From: an uncultured Prevotella sp.
GTDB taxonomy: Bacteria; Bacteroidota; Bacteroidia; Bacteroidales; Bacteroidaceae
Length of the DNA stretch: 37,688 bases
Assembly (NCBI GenBank): GCA_900555035.1
Contig: USJX01000023.1
Coordinates: 1 to 37,688, forward strand
Direction: 5' to 3'
Below the pieces are notes generated by a model, which made no database searches, had not been told where the DNA came from, and saw only the letters and a list, made by a program, of their open reading frames with translations. Of the stretch, positions 6,621 to 16,900 are shown piece by piece; the first letter of the stretch is position 1, and each line of letters opens with the position of its first letter. The translations under genes and the position numbers were made by a program.

Positions 6621-8336
6621 ATGAGTAGAACAAGAGAAGTTATAGGTTGTATATTTATGATATGCGTTGTCGTTCTGACAATTCAGACCTACGATTATGG
6701 ATGGTCTGAATTGTTAGTAGGACTTATTGTGCTCCTAATTGGAGTGAGTGCTTGTTTGGGAATATGCTCTTGCATAAAAGAAAAAATGAGCTGGAGCATG
6801 ATTGATGCCTTGATGCTCGTTTGGTGGATATATGTGTTGTTGCAAGTATATTTTCAACCTGGGACTCCATGTTGCAGGGAAGTGGTGACCTATACTTCAT
6901 TATACCTATTATATATAGTGCTTCGTTTCACTGATGTACGTTTTGGTATTAGGAAAGACTATATGTGGTGGATATTGCAGGGAACTGTTGTTTACGAGTT
7001 GTTGCTTGGTGCATGGCAGGTCTATGCAGGGACGAGTCGTCATCCTTTCTTTCCTGTTACAGGAAGCTTTTTCAATCCTGGTCCTTATTCTGCAGTAGTA
7101 ACGATGGGAATGATGATGGCGATTTATCTGTTGTTGCATCATAAGTGTAACAGAATGGCCTTATGGGTGAATGGTTTGATATTGATAGGGGGAAGTTTGA
7201 TGCTTGCCTTGACACGTAGTCGTAGTGCCATGGTTGTGGTATCGGTGATGCTGCTGTGGCAATATAGGAAAGAAGTACGTAGATATAAACTATTCTTCTC
7301 TTGCTTATTGGCTGTAGGAGCTTTGGTTTTGCTTTATATCAAGTTTGAATCTGCCATGGGGCGTATTATCCTTTGGTGGCAGTCGGTGTGCATTTGGCTG
7401 GAGCATCCTGTGCTAGGAAATGGCATTGGTACTTTCAATGGGGAATATGGCATGCAGTTGGAAACTTTTTTCTCTTCTTCAGGGCATGTCCGTTCTCTTG
7501 CACAATATGCGGATGCTACGGAGTTTGCTTTTTGCGACTTTTTGCAGCTATTGGCGGAGCAAGGAATGATAGGAGGAATCTTATGCTTGTTTATCATCTG
7601 TTTATCTTTAAAGAAACTTTATCGGGAGGAGCGAGTATTGTTCTTTGCTTTTGTTGCCTTACTGGGTTTTAGCTTGTTTTCATATCCTTTTCAACTCTTA
7701 CCCTATCAGATGTTGGCTATGGTGTTGATAGCTAGAGCTGCAAGATATATGGGTGGTATAGAAATGCCTGTTTGGTTGAGACCATTGTGTTTTATTGTAG
7801 CGGGAGTGTTGGCTTTTTGTTGTTATGGTGTCGCTAAGGAGCGAGTGGAAGCTCTTCAAGAATATAAGCAATGTGCGGGATTAGTGCATGAATCGTTAAT
7901 CAAAGACTATTATCTGCTGTATCCTTTGTGTCGGGATAATAAGCAGTTCTTGTTTGACTTTGCCAAGATTTTGCAAGTAAATCAACGTTATCTTGACAGT
8001 AATGCAATGCTTCGAGATGGCATCTTGGTAAGCAACGACCCGATGTTTTGGGTACTGATGGGAAACAACTATCGCATGATGAGGCAATATACCGATGCTG
8101 AGTTTTGCTATGACACAGCGTTTCGCCGAATGCCCAATCGTATTTACCCATTGTACAGGAAAATGCTTTTATTTCAGGAAATGAACAATAAAAAAATGAT
8201 GGTGTCCGTTGCTCAATATATAACGGAATTTCAAGAGAAAGTTTCTTCTCCTGCTGTGGATGAAATGAAGAGCAAGGCTAGAGATTTGTTAAATCAAGAA
8301 ATCAGGTCAAATAAAAATAAGTTAAAACGAAAATAG
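6621..8336 (+). CDS. O-antigen-ligase-like membrane protein with TPR-like tail
   Basis: A 571-residue protein with about ten hydrophobic segments in residues 1-400. A large loop carries WLEHPVLGNGIGTFNGEYG, the region typical of the Wzy_C (PF04932) O-antigen ligase/polymerase family. The C-terminal 160 residues are soluble and helical, with TPR-like spacing (NQRYLDSNAMLRDGILVSND, DAEFCYDTAFRRMPNRIYPL). It starts 8 bases after the transglutaminase-like gene and ends 4 bases before the TolC-like gene, so it is part of that train. Family members join polysaccharides to lipid or protein carriers. No glycosyltransferase or flippase gene is nearby, so the glycan substrate is unclear; modifying a secreted peptide or lipoprotein is one possibility. 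The fold assignment is good, the substrate unknown. Confidence 0.7.
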   Translation: MSRTREVIGCIFMICVVVLTIQTYDYGWSELLVGLIVLLIGVSACLGICSCIKEKMSWSMIDALMLVWWIYVLLQVYFQPGTPCCREVVTYTSLYLLYIVLRFTDVRFGIRKDYMWWILQGTVVYELLLGAWQVYAGTSRHPFFPVTGSFFNPGPYSAVVTMGMMMAIYLLLHHKCNRMALWVNGLILIGGSLMLALTRSRSAMVVVSVMLLWQYRKEVRRYKLFFSCLLAVGALVLLYIKFESAMGRIILWWQSVCIWLEHPVLGNGIGTFNGEYGMQLETFFSSSGHVRSLAQYADATEFAFCDFLQLLAEQGMIGGILCLFIICLSLKKLYREERVLFFAFVALLGFSLFSYPFQLLPYQMLAMVLIARAARYMGGIEMPVWLRPLCFIVAGVLAFCCYGVAKERVEALQEYKQCAGLVHESLIKDYYLLYPLCRDNKQFLFDFAKILQVNQRYLDSNAMLRDGILVSNDPMFWVLMGNNYRMMRQYTDAEFCYDTAFRRMPNRIYPLYRKMLLFQEMNNKKMMVSVAQYITEFQEKVSSPAVDEMKSKARDLLNQEIRSNKNKLKRK

Positions 8337-8340
8337 ATTT

Positions 8341-9807
8341 ATGAAGAAATATATTGTTTTCCTGCTGCTGGCTTCTTCCGTATGGATAGGGCATGCCCAG
8401 CAATCCGTCTCGTTGGACGATGTTATTCGCATCGCTCAGCAGAAATCGTATGATGCCCAGTTGGCTAGGTTCAGCTTTATGTCCAGCTACTGGGCTTATA
8501 AGTCGTTTCGTGCCGAATTGTTGCCATCCATGAGCCTGACGGGTGGCCTGATGAATTTCAACCATAGTAAGGTGGAGGCGAGAAATGCTGATGACGGAAA
8601 GATTAACTATGTGGATAATAACTCGCTGGCAAACTCTTTGTCGTTATCACTGAATCAGCAGATTGTTTCCCTTGGCGGTACCTTGTCTTTGCAGTCTTAT
8701 CTGTATCGGCTCGACCAGTTCGACTATAAGATGACAACTTACAATACCTTGCCTCTCAAACTTTCTTACTCTCAACCGTTTAGAAGCTTCAATGAATTGA
8801 AATGGAGGAAGAAGACGGAACCGAAGGAATATGAAAAGGCTAAGAAGGTGTATCTGGAATCTATCGAGGATGTTGCCTTCCATGCAGCTTCACTCTATTT
8901 CCAGGCCATTTCTGACCAGTCTGACTATGCTCAGAGCATAAGTAAGTATAAAGATTTGGTGGAACTTTATGAGATTTCCAAGAAAAGGCTTGATTTGGGA
9001 ACGATAACCAAGGGCGACTTGCTTCAGCTGGAACTGTCGATGCTCAATACCAAGGTGGAGGTGAACAACTCCAAGATTAAGATGGAGGACAGTTTGTTTG
9101 ACCTGTTTTCTTATCTTCGTGTAACTGATTATGAAGGTGTGGCGCTTACTCCTCCAGAGAATGTGATGGATATGGTGCTCAATGTTGATGATGTGCTGAG
9201 GCAGGCCATGCAAAATTCTTCGCATGTCATAGAGCAAAATCTGAATATGCTTTCTGCCGAGGAGAATCTTGCCAAAACTAAGGCGGCAAAGGGCATACAG
9301 GTGCAGCTGAATGCCGAGGTGGGATTCAATCGTACCGCCGATGGCTTTGCTGCGGCTTATCGAGGATTGCAAGATAATGAGATTGTAGGCGTTACCGTTA
9401 CACTGCCCATCTTTGATTGGGGAGTGCAAAAGGGAAAAGTGATGGTTGCAAAGTCGAATCTTGAACTGGCTAAGACCCGAAAGGAGCAGGCTACGAATGA
9501 CTATATACAGAAAATCAAGCGAGAGGTGCTGCAGTTTAGCTTTCAGGGAGAACAATGCCGTACTTCGATTCGTGCGAGAGAAATATCAAGAGAACGATAT
9601 GATATTACCAAGAAACGATTTGAAATGGGAAATGTTTCTGTGACGGAACTCAACACTGCCCTGCAAGAATTGGAAACGGCGAAGTCGCAATATCTCAGCC
9701 AATTGAAGTCGTATTGGAGCTATTATTATGCCTTGCGTAGATATACGCTTTACGACTGGATACAGCATCGCCCGTTGAGTGCAGACTTTGAAGCGATAGT
9801 AAAATAG
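8341..9807 (+). CDS. TolC-family outer-membrane efflux protein
   Basis: A 488-residue protein with signal peptide (cleavage likely after GHA at 19), then the long alternating helices and beta-hairpins of TolC-type trimeric channels. The two related halves can be seen: SLDDVIRIAQQKSYDAQLARF and VLRQAMQNSSHVIEQNLNML start each repeat. Typical segments are SLSLNQQIVSLGGTLSLQSY (membrane strand) and VTLPIFDWGVQKGKV (second half). Residue RYDITKKRFEMGNVSVTELN matches the usual coiled-coil of the family. It is followed after 33 bases by an adaptor gene and then two RND permeases, so it is the outer-membrane exit of that pump. Confidence 0.93.
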   Translation: MKKYIVFLLLASSVWIGHAQQSVSLDDVIRIAQQKSYDAQLARFSFMSSYWAYKSFRAELLPSMSLTGGLMNFNHSKVEARNADDGKINYVDNNSLANSLSLSLNQQIVSLGGTLSLQSYLYRLDQFDYKMTTYNTLPLKLSYSQPFRSFNELKWRKKTEPKEYEKAKKVYLESIEDVAFHAASLYFQAISDQSDYAQSISKYKDLVELYEISKKRLDLGTITKGDLLQLELSMLNTKVEVNNSKIKMEDSLFDLFSYLRVTDYEGVALTPPENVMDMVLNVDDVLRQAMQNSSHVIEQNLNMLSAEENLAKTKAAKGIQVQLNAEVGFNRTADGFAAAYRGLQDNEIVGVTVTLPIFDWGVQKGKVMVAKSNLELAKTRKEQATNDYIQKIKREVLQFSFQGEQCRTSIRAREISRERYDITKKRFEMGNVSVTELNTALQELETAKSQYLSQLKSYWSYYYALRRYTLYDWIQHRPLSADFEAIVK

Positions 9808-9840
9808 TAAATTTACAAGTAGATAAAAAACAATTTAATA

Positions 9841-10929
9841 ATGATGAAATATAAGATTACATATTTCTTATTGCCTATCTTAATTGTGGGAATGTTGGGC
9901 TCATGCCGTCAAAAAAATCAGACGGAAGAACAGGATATGGTGAACGCTGATACAATATCGACGGAAATATATGTTGATACACTCGTGTTGCGTCCGCAAA
10001 CCTTTCATCGTCAGTTGGTTTGTAATGGCAAGTTGCGAGCCATCGCCAAGTGTGAATTGTCGTTCTCGGAGGGAGGCATCGTCAGTGGCATCTATGTCAG
10101 GAATGGTGGTCGGGTATCGAAGGGACAACTCATCGCCAGGACCGACAACAGTGAGGCTCTGCTCAATGTAGAGAAAGCCCAGAAAGACTTGGAGAGGGCG
10201 AAGGTGGATTTGGCGGATAAGCTGATAGGACTGGGGTATGACGGCATTTCTGCAAAAGTTCCTGAAGGGGTGATGCATCGTGCCAAGGTGTCATCGGGTT
10301 ATTTTGCAGCTCAGTATCAGTTGCAGTCTGCCAGGCACGCCTTGACCAAGTGTACGTTGGTAGCTCCTTTCGGAGGACGAATCGCCGACTTGGAGAATAA
10401 ACGTAACCAACGTCTTGACAAACTCTGCACGCTCATCAACGACAGTCAGTTGGATGTGGAGTTTGATGTGCTGGAGGCTGAAATCAAGAATATCCATGTA
10501 GGGCAGGCGGTATTGGTGAGTCCTTTTGTGGATGAAGGAAAACAATACAAGGGCACGGTGGTCAATGTCAACCCGATGGTCAGCGACAAGGGCCTAATCA
10601 GGATTACAGCTCGCATCAGTAACTCTGTGGGAAAACTGATGGATGGTATGAATGTCAAGATTATAGTAGAGAATGATGTGCCTGGCTCATTCGTCGTACC
10701 TAAGGACGCAGTCGTTGAGCGAGACGGTTATCATGTGGTGTTCGTTTATCAGAATGGTGAGGCTGTGTGGACCTACGTGGATGTGGCGCATGCCAACATC
10801 GGCTATTATGCCATTACGGGGTGTCTGCGCAAGGATACCGAATTGCATAGTGGTGATGTGGTCATCACTTCTGGTAATCTTAACCTGGCTGATGGTACGA
10901 AGGTGAAAACTAAGAAAGTAGAGAAATGA
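9841..10929 (+). CDS. RND periplasmic adaptor (HlyD/AcrA-type) lipoprotein
   Basis: A 362-residue protein with lipobox LGSC (Cys22), so it is anchored to the inner membrane by lipid. Domain order is that of membrane fusion proteins: a lipoyl half (LSFSEGGIVSGIYVRNGG and VSKGQLIARTD), a short helical hairpin (ALLNVEKAQKDLERAKVDL), the second lipoyl half (LTKCTLVAPFGGRIADLEN), a beta-barrel (VDEGKQYKGTVVNVNPMV) and the membrane-proximal domain (FVVPKDAVVERDGYHVVFVY). The hairpin is short, as in Bacteroidota adaptors. The stop overlaps the start of the next gene by 4 bases (ATGA), so adaptor and first permease are translationally coupled. Confidence 0.92.
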   Translation: MMKYKITYFLLPILIVGMLGSCRQKNQTEEQDMVNADTISTEIYVDTLVLRPQTFHRQLVCNGKLRAIAKCELSFSEGGIVSGIYVRNGGRVSKGQLIARTDNSEALLNVEKAQKDLERAKVDLADKLIGLGYDGISAKVPEGVMHRAKVSSGYFAAQYQLQSARHALTKCTLVAPFGGRIADLENKRNQRLDKLCTLINDSQLDVEFDVLEAEIKNIHVGQAVLVSPFVDEGKQYKGTVVNVNPMVSDKGLIRITARISNSVGKLMDGMNVKIIVENDVPGSFVVPKDAVVERDGYHVVFVYQNGEAVWTYVDVAHANIGYYAITGCLRKDTELHSGDVVITSGNLNLADGTKVKTKKVEK

Positions 10930-13900
10930 TAAGGTATTTGATTCACAGACCGATAGCCGTTACAATGATATTGATAGCGGTAGTAGTGGTAGGCATTGTA
11001 GGCATCAGAAATATTCCTGTATCTCTGATGCCCGACATTGATATTCCCCAAATTTCTGTGCAAGCCAATGTGCCTGGTTATTCAGTGCAGGAGATGGAGA
11101 GTAAGGTGATTGCTCCGTTGAGAGGTCAGTTGGCTCGTGTGCCAGGGGTGAAGAGCGTCAGTTCGGATGCCAGAATGGATGTGGGCAGTATCTTACTGAA
11201 GTTTGAGGCGGGTGCCAATATCGGGCAGATGTTTATCGAGGTAAATGAGAAGGTGGATATGGCGATGGGTGGAATGCCCAAGGAGGTGGCTCGACCTAAG
11301 GTTATCAAGGCGAGTGCCACGGATATTCCGGCTTTCTACCTTGACATTTCTTTCAAGGATGAGAAAACGGGAGAACCGGCTTCTGCACGGTTTGCACAGT
11401 TGAGCGATTTTGCGAAGAATGTGGTTAGCCGTCGATTGGAGCAGCTTCCTGCTGCAGCCATGGTGGATGTGAGTGGCATTGTTTCTTCTGAGATTCTGTG
11501 TGTGCCTGATGATGATAAGCTGAGGGCTTCTGGCATTACAATGGAAGAGTTGCAGAACGCTATGAGGAATAATGATATCCAGCTGTCAGCCCTTACTGTG
11601 CAGGATGGAATCTATCGCTATAACGTACATTTTGACAGTCAGGTTCTTACTGTTGATGATGTGCGCAACATCTATATCAACCATCAGGGGCGGTTGTTTC
11701 AGCTAAAGGATCTCTGCGATATCAAAGAACTGTCTTCCTATCGCAGGAACATCAATCGGCATGATGGAAGAAACTGCGTTACCCTGGCTGTAGTCAAGCA
11801 GAATGATGCGCAGATGGCCGATTTGCAGAAGGCGGTGGATGAGGTTCTTGATGATATGAGAAAGAATTACCCCACTATGCAGTTTGATGTGACAAGAGAC
11901 CAGACGGAATTGTTGGCTTATTCTATCCATAATTTGGAGTGGAATCTGCTGGCTGCGGCCTTTTTCACTTTGTTGGTCTTGCTTTTCTTTATGCGAAAGT
12001 GGCGTTTGGCTTTGTTGGTGGTCTTGTCTATACCTATATCTCTTATTATCACTTTGCTCTGTTTCAAATTGATAGGCATTTCCCTGAACATCATCTCTCT
12101 TTCGGGTTTGATTCTTGGAGTGGGTATGATTGTAGATAATTCCATCATCGTGATCGACAATATCCTGCAGAAGTTGTCTAAGGGGAAGGGAGTGGTTGAT
12201 GCCGTGTGTCAGGGCACCGCCGAGGTGTTAACACCGATGCTGAGTTCGGTATTAACCACTTGCAGCGTATTCCTGCCCCTGATATTCATAGGTGGTATGG
12301 CTAGTGCTTTGTTCTTCGACCAAAGTATGGGCATTGCGATAGCCCTCTTTTCATCCTTACTGGTGGCCATGGTGGTGTTGCCGGTATATTTCCGCCTGCT
12401 TTATCGCAAGCAACATGCTTTAGCTGTTGAGGTGGGTGGTATGAGTGGTAATTTGGAAACTCAGCCTCATCACCGCCTGATAATGGGGTGGTATGAGTGG
12501 GTACAGTCTTGGATGTATCGACATTTACGAGGGTGCCTGATATTTTTCCTTTTGACTATACCTGGGGTGGTAGGCTTGTATTGGGTTTCCGAGAAGAGGA
12601 TGATGCCTGCGGTAAATTATGCGGATGGAATCATGTATGTAGATTGGAATGCTGGTGTCTCTGTGACAGAAAACGATCACCGTATCATGAAGGTCTTGGA
12701 TAGGGTAAAGGGGTGCTTGGAGACAAGTACAACGATGGCGGGAACGCAGGATTTCCTGCTGTTTCATACCCGTGACATCACTTCCTCTGAGGCTCTGGTG
12801 TATTTCAAATGCAAGTCTGCTTCTGAGTTCCAGGATGTTCAACGACAAATGAAGACAGCCATAAAGGATAGGTATCCTGATGCTTCAGTCTCATTCTCTC
12901 CTTCCGGAAACCTTTTCGACTTGATGTTCTCTTCTGGCGAGCCTGAGCTATGTCTTAATTTGCAGGATCATACCGGACACCGACCTACAGTGGAGCAGGC
13001 AAAGGCTTTTACTGATACTTTGCGCACTCATTTCCCGGAACTTTCAATTCCGTCTGTGGTAACAGAAGAGAATTTGCAGCTGGTGGCGAATGTGGAGCAG
13101 ATGACGATGTATGGTATCAGTTACAGTCAACTCTGTGACCGATTGAGCCAACTGGCTGGCACCAACGAGGTGCTGAGTATTAACCATGGGGCTGGCAATG
13201 TGCCAGTTATCATGGGTAACTTCAATGCCAACCGTGAGCAAATATTGTCTGCTTCCATCAGGAATAACGAGGGAGTAGATGTGCCGCTCAATCTGTTGTT
13301 GAAGGAACGCATGGTGCTCGACTACAAGCATCTCTACGGTTCCGAGGGTGGCGAGTATGAGCCGATAGCCCTCAATATCTCAAGCAGGGAGGTAAGAAAG
13401 GTGCTCAACTTTGTTTCTGATTACGAGAAGCTTCACAATGATGTCAGGATATTGAGCACTGGCGATTATTTCTCCAGTCGTGAAATGGTGGTAGGATTGA
13501 TATGGGTGCTTGCTGTATCACTCCTGTTGCTGTTTTTCATTTTGGCTGCCCAGTTTGAGAGCATGGTGCAACCCGCCATCATCTTGTCAGAAATAGCTGT
13601 GGATGTCTTCTTCGTGCTGCTTATCCTGTGGCTTCTGGGAGTGAGCATCGACATGATGTCGATGATTGGTATCATCGTGATGGCAGGTATCGTTATCAAT
13701 GATTCTATCCTGAAGATAGACACTATTAATGTGCATCGCCGCCAGGGAATGGAACTGATGCGGGCTATAGAGTTGGCAGGGCATGAGCGTCTGATGCCTA
13801 TCATCATGACCTCGCTCACCACAATCTTCTCTTTGTTGCCTTTCATGTCGAGGGGGTCGATAGGTGCTGATATACAGTTTCCTCTTTCCTTGACGATATT

Positions 13901-13985
13901 GATAGGTATGGTAGTGGGTACGCTGGTTAGCATCTTCTATGTACCTCTTGTGTATTATGTGATTTATCGGAAGAAAAAAGGTTAG
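10926..13985 (+). CDS. RND efflux/export permease, first of a tandem pair
   Basis: A 1019-residue inner-membrane transporter with RND architecture: TM1 (residues 10-30), porter loop with SVQEMESKVIAPLRGQLARV, TM2-TM6 near 340-500, a second porter loop, and TM8-TM12 near 860-1015. In TM4 the proton-relay pair of AcrB (Asp407-Asp408) reads Asp404-Asn405 (GMIVDNSIIVID). In TM10 the usual Lys position lies in GIVINDSILKIDTIN, with Asn at the aligned site. It belongs to the broad HAE1/CusA-like group and differs clearly from the next permease. Its gene overlaps the adaptor gene and is 5 bases from the second permease, so the two permeases probably assemble in one pump or share one adaptor. The cargo is unknown. 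Confidence 0.92.
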   Translation: MIRYLIHRPIAVTMILIAVVVVGIVGIRNIPVSLMPDIDIPQISVQANVPGYSVQEMESKVIAPLRGQLARVPGVKSVSSDARMDVGSILLKFEAGANIGQMFIEVNEKVDMAMGGMPKEVARPKVIKASATDIPAFYLDISFKDEKTGEPASARFAQLSDFAKNVVSRRLEQLPAAAMVDVSGIVSSEILCVPDDDKLRASGITMEELQNAMRNNDIQLSALTVQDGIYRYNVHFDSQVLTVDDVRNIYINHQGRLFQLKDLCDIKELSSYRRNINRHDGRNCVTLAVVKQNDAQMADLQKAVDEVLDDMRKNYPTMQFDVTRDQTELLAYSIHNLEWNLLAAAFFTLLVLLFFMRKWRLALLVVLSIPISLIITLLCFKLIGISLNIISLSGLILGVGMIVDNSIIVIDNILQKLSKGKGVVDAVCQGTAEVLTPMLSSVLTTCSVFLPLIFIGGMASALFFDQSMGIAIALFSSLLVAMVVLPVYFRLLYRKQHALAVEVGGMSGNLETQPHHRLIMGWYEWVQSWMYRHLRGCLIFFLLTIPGVVGLYWVSEKRMMPAVNYADGIMYVDWNAGVSVTENDHRIMKVLDRVKGCLETSTTMAGTQDFLLFHTRDITSSEALVYFKCKSASEFQDVQRQMKTAIKDRYPDASVSFSPSGNLFDLMFSSGEPELCLNLQDHTGHRPTVEQAKAFTDTLRTHFPELSIPSVVTEENLQLVANVEQMTMYGISYSQLCDRLSQLAGTNEVLSINHGAGNVPVIMGNFNANREQILSASIRNNEGVDVPLNLLLKERMVLDYKHLYGSEGGEYEPIALNISSREVRKVLNFVSDYEKLHNDVRILSTGDYFSSREMVVGLIWVLAVSLLLLFFILAAQFESMVQPAIILSEIAVDVFFVLLILWLLGVSIDMMSMIGIIVMAGIVINDSILKIDTINVHRRQGMELMRAIELAGHERLMPIIMTSLTTIFSLLPFMSRGSIGADIQFPLSLTILIGMVVGTLVSIFYVPLVYYVIYRKKKG

Positions 13986-13990
13986 GCTGA

Positions 13991-16900
13991 ATGAAAACAT
14001 CTTCGTTTACTGTAATATTGACCTTTGTGGTCTTGATGGTGATAGGTGTGGCAGTGGTGCCTCTCCTTGATGTGGGTGTTGAGCCTACACCACGGCAGGG
14101 CAAGACCATAACCATCACCTATGGCTGGCCCAATGTGTCGGCTAAGGTGATAGAGCAAAATCTCACTTCGCCCATAGAGGGCATGGTGTCTTCGCTGAAA
14201 GGCGTGGAAAGTGTGGCTTCCAATTCTTATTTCGGTCGTAATGAGATATTTGTCAATCTCAAGGAACAGGCTGATGTTTCGGCAGTGCGATTTGAAATCT
14301 CTTCTCTCTTGAGGCAGTCGTATGGTCGGTTGCCTAAGGGGGTATCTTATCCTTCGGTGTCGGGGGGTGAGGTAGTTAATGCCCGTTCCTCTCATCGTGA
14401 GGATGTCTTGCTGCTTACTTATCAGGTGAATGCAGATATGCAGCCTGAGCTTATCAAGGATTATCTGCTGCGCAATGTTGAGAAAAAAGTGTTGGCATTG
14501 GAGGGAGTTTCCAAGGTAGAAGTGATAGGAACGATGGACAAGTATATGGAAGTATGCTATAATCCGGAGCATCTCTCTGCCTGTGGATTGACGGCCAATG
14601 ACATCGCCGACGGCATCAGAAACTTCATGGGGCGGGATGCCATAGTCGGTACGGTGAACCATTCAACTTCCGATGGCAACGAAGAGCGGATATCCGTGCA
14701 TTTAACAACGGATTCCTTCTCTAAGCCATTGGAACAGATTCCGTTGAAGAAAGTGAATGGCAAAATGGTATATCTCAACGATTTGGCGTTTGTGAGGGAA
14801 CGGCAGGTGGAGCCGGAAAATTATTATCGTGTTAACGGACTAAACACGGTTTATCTGAATGTATATGTTCCTGCAGACAGCAAGCTGGTGCGAATGTCGG
14901 ACAAGGTACAGGAGACGATGGAACATGTGAAGGAGGAAATTCAGCGAAAGATATATTTCCACTTGTCGTATGACAGTGCCCAGCAGCAACGGGAAGAGAT
15001 GTCGAAGTTGGTGGGGAGAACATTGTTGACTCTGCTTATCTTGCTGGTCTTCGTATGGCTCACCAATCGTAATCTTAGGTATCTGTTTATTGTAGCTTCT
15101 ACATTGGTGGTCAATCTCCTGTTGGCTTGCATTGCCTTTTGGGTGTTGCACATCAAGTTGCATGCCTATTCTTTGGCTGGCATCACCGTTTCGATGGGCT
15201 TGATTATAGACTCTACTATCGTGATGACCGACCATTATGGCTATTATCATAATCGGAAGGCATTTCTCGCTATCCTGGCGGCTATGCTTACCACGATAGG
15301 TTCCATGATAATTGTGTTTTTTTTGCCAAAGGAACTTCTGCAAGATTTATACGATTTTGCCTGGGTAGTCATTGTCAATTTGGTAGCATCTCTTTTGGTG
15401 GCGTTGTTCTTCGTGCCTGCAGTTATAGATAAGTTGGGTTATAGCAGTTTTCATCAGCGTTTGCGTCATGGCAGATGGGTGGTAAGGTGGAATCGGTTCT
15501 ATTGTGCGTACATAGCTCTTACTTCTAAACGCAGATGGATAGTCTATATGTTACTGGCGTTGCTATACTATGCACCCTTTCATTTTAGCCTGTTCAATAA
15601 GGTGATAGAGGGGAGTGCCCGACCTAGGGACCGGCAAGAAGAGAAGGTGCTACATGTATTGGCAGAGATGCCTGTTGGTGGTACGGCGGCGCAACTGAAC
15701 CAGAAGATGATGATAGTGGAAGAACTCCTGAAAAAACATAAGGACATAAGAGAGTTTGTTACCCGCATAGATGGTCGTCGGGGAAGCATAGATATAAAGT
15801 TTCGGAAAGATGCAGAAAAAGGTATCTTTCCCTATCGTTTGGAGAATAAGGTGATAGGCCAGGTGATAACCATCGGTGGTGCTGATTGGGCTACTTATGG
15901 AGTGAGCGAACGTGGATTTAGTAATTCTCTGAACCTGCAGCATCGTTCGGAAACCATCGCTCTTTCGGGGTATAATTATGACCAGCTCTATCGATTAGCT
16001 GAAGATTTGGAGGCTTATCTTGGCAAGAATCATCGAGTGCGGGATCTTATTATACAGACTCCTGGCTATGAGAATCAGGAGGATGAGTTTTATATGAAGT
16101 ATAATAGGGAGAATCTTGCTCTCTATGATGTGTCGCCCAATGCTGTGCATCCTGTGATAGAGGACAAACTGTCTCCTGTTTATGTGGGATATTATAAGGA
16201 TAGTAAGATGGGCACGGGTGTTTATCTGACTCCTACAACCTCCAATACCTTCGACTTGTGGCATTTGGAAAATGAGCAAGTGAATGTGGGTGAATCTGAA
16301 GTGGTACTGCCAGAGGTGATGAGCGTGAAAAGGCGTGAGGCAAAGAATGTCATCCCCAAGAAAAATCAGGGGTACGTATTGAATGTAGCCTTCAATGTGT
16401 TGGGTTCTTACTGTTATATAGAAGAGTATCTTAAAGATGTGATGGAACATTTCAATAAGACTCTGCCTGTGGGGTATCGCTGCGAGAATAGATACTGGCA
16501 GAATCCTGTGGAAGAGACCTCCAACTATTGGCTTCTCTTGCTGGTGGCAGTAGTGGTGTTTTTTATCTGTTCCATCCAGTTTGAATCCCTTCGCCTGGCT
16601 TGGGGCATCCTGTCGGTAGTGCCTTTTGCTGTGATAGGTGCGTTCTTAACTTTTTGGTTAACAGGTGTAGAACTGGGTAGTGGAGGTTTTGCCTCCTTTG
16701 TGTTGCTGATAGGAATCGTGGTCAATTCCGGCATCTACATACTTAGTCAGTATCGTAATATCTGTATGGTTTCACGCCGTGGGCCGATAGCAAATTATAT
16801 CAGTGCCTATAGTCATAAGATTATTCCCGTATTCCTGACGATATCTTCTACGGTAATGGGAATGTTGCCTTTCTTCTGGGAGGGAGAGGAAGAACCTTTC

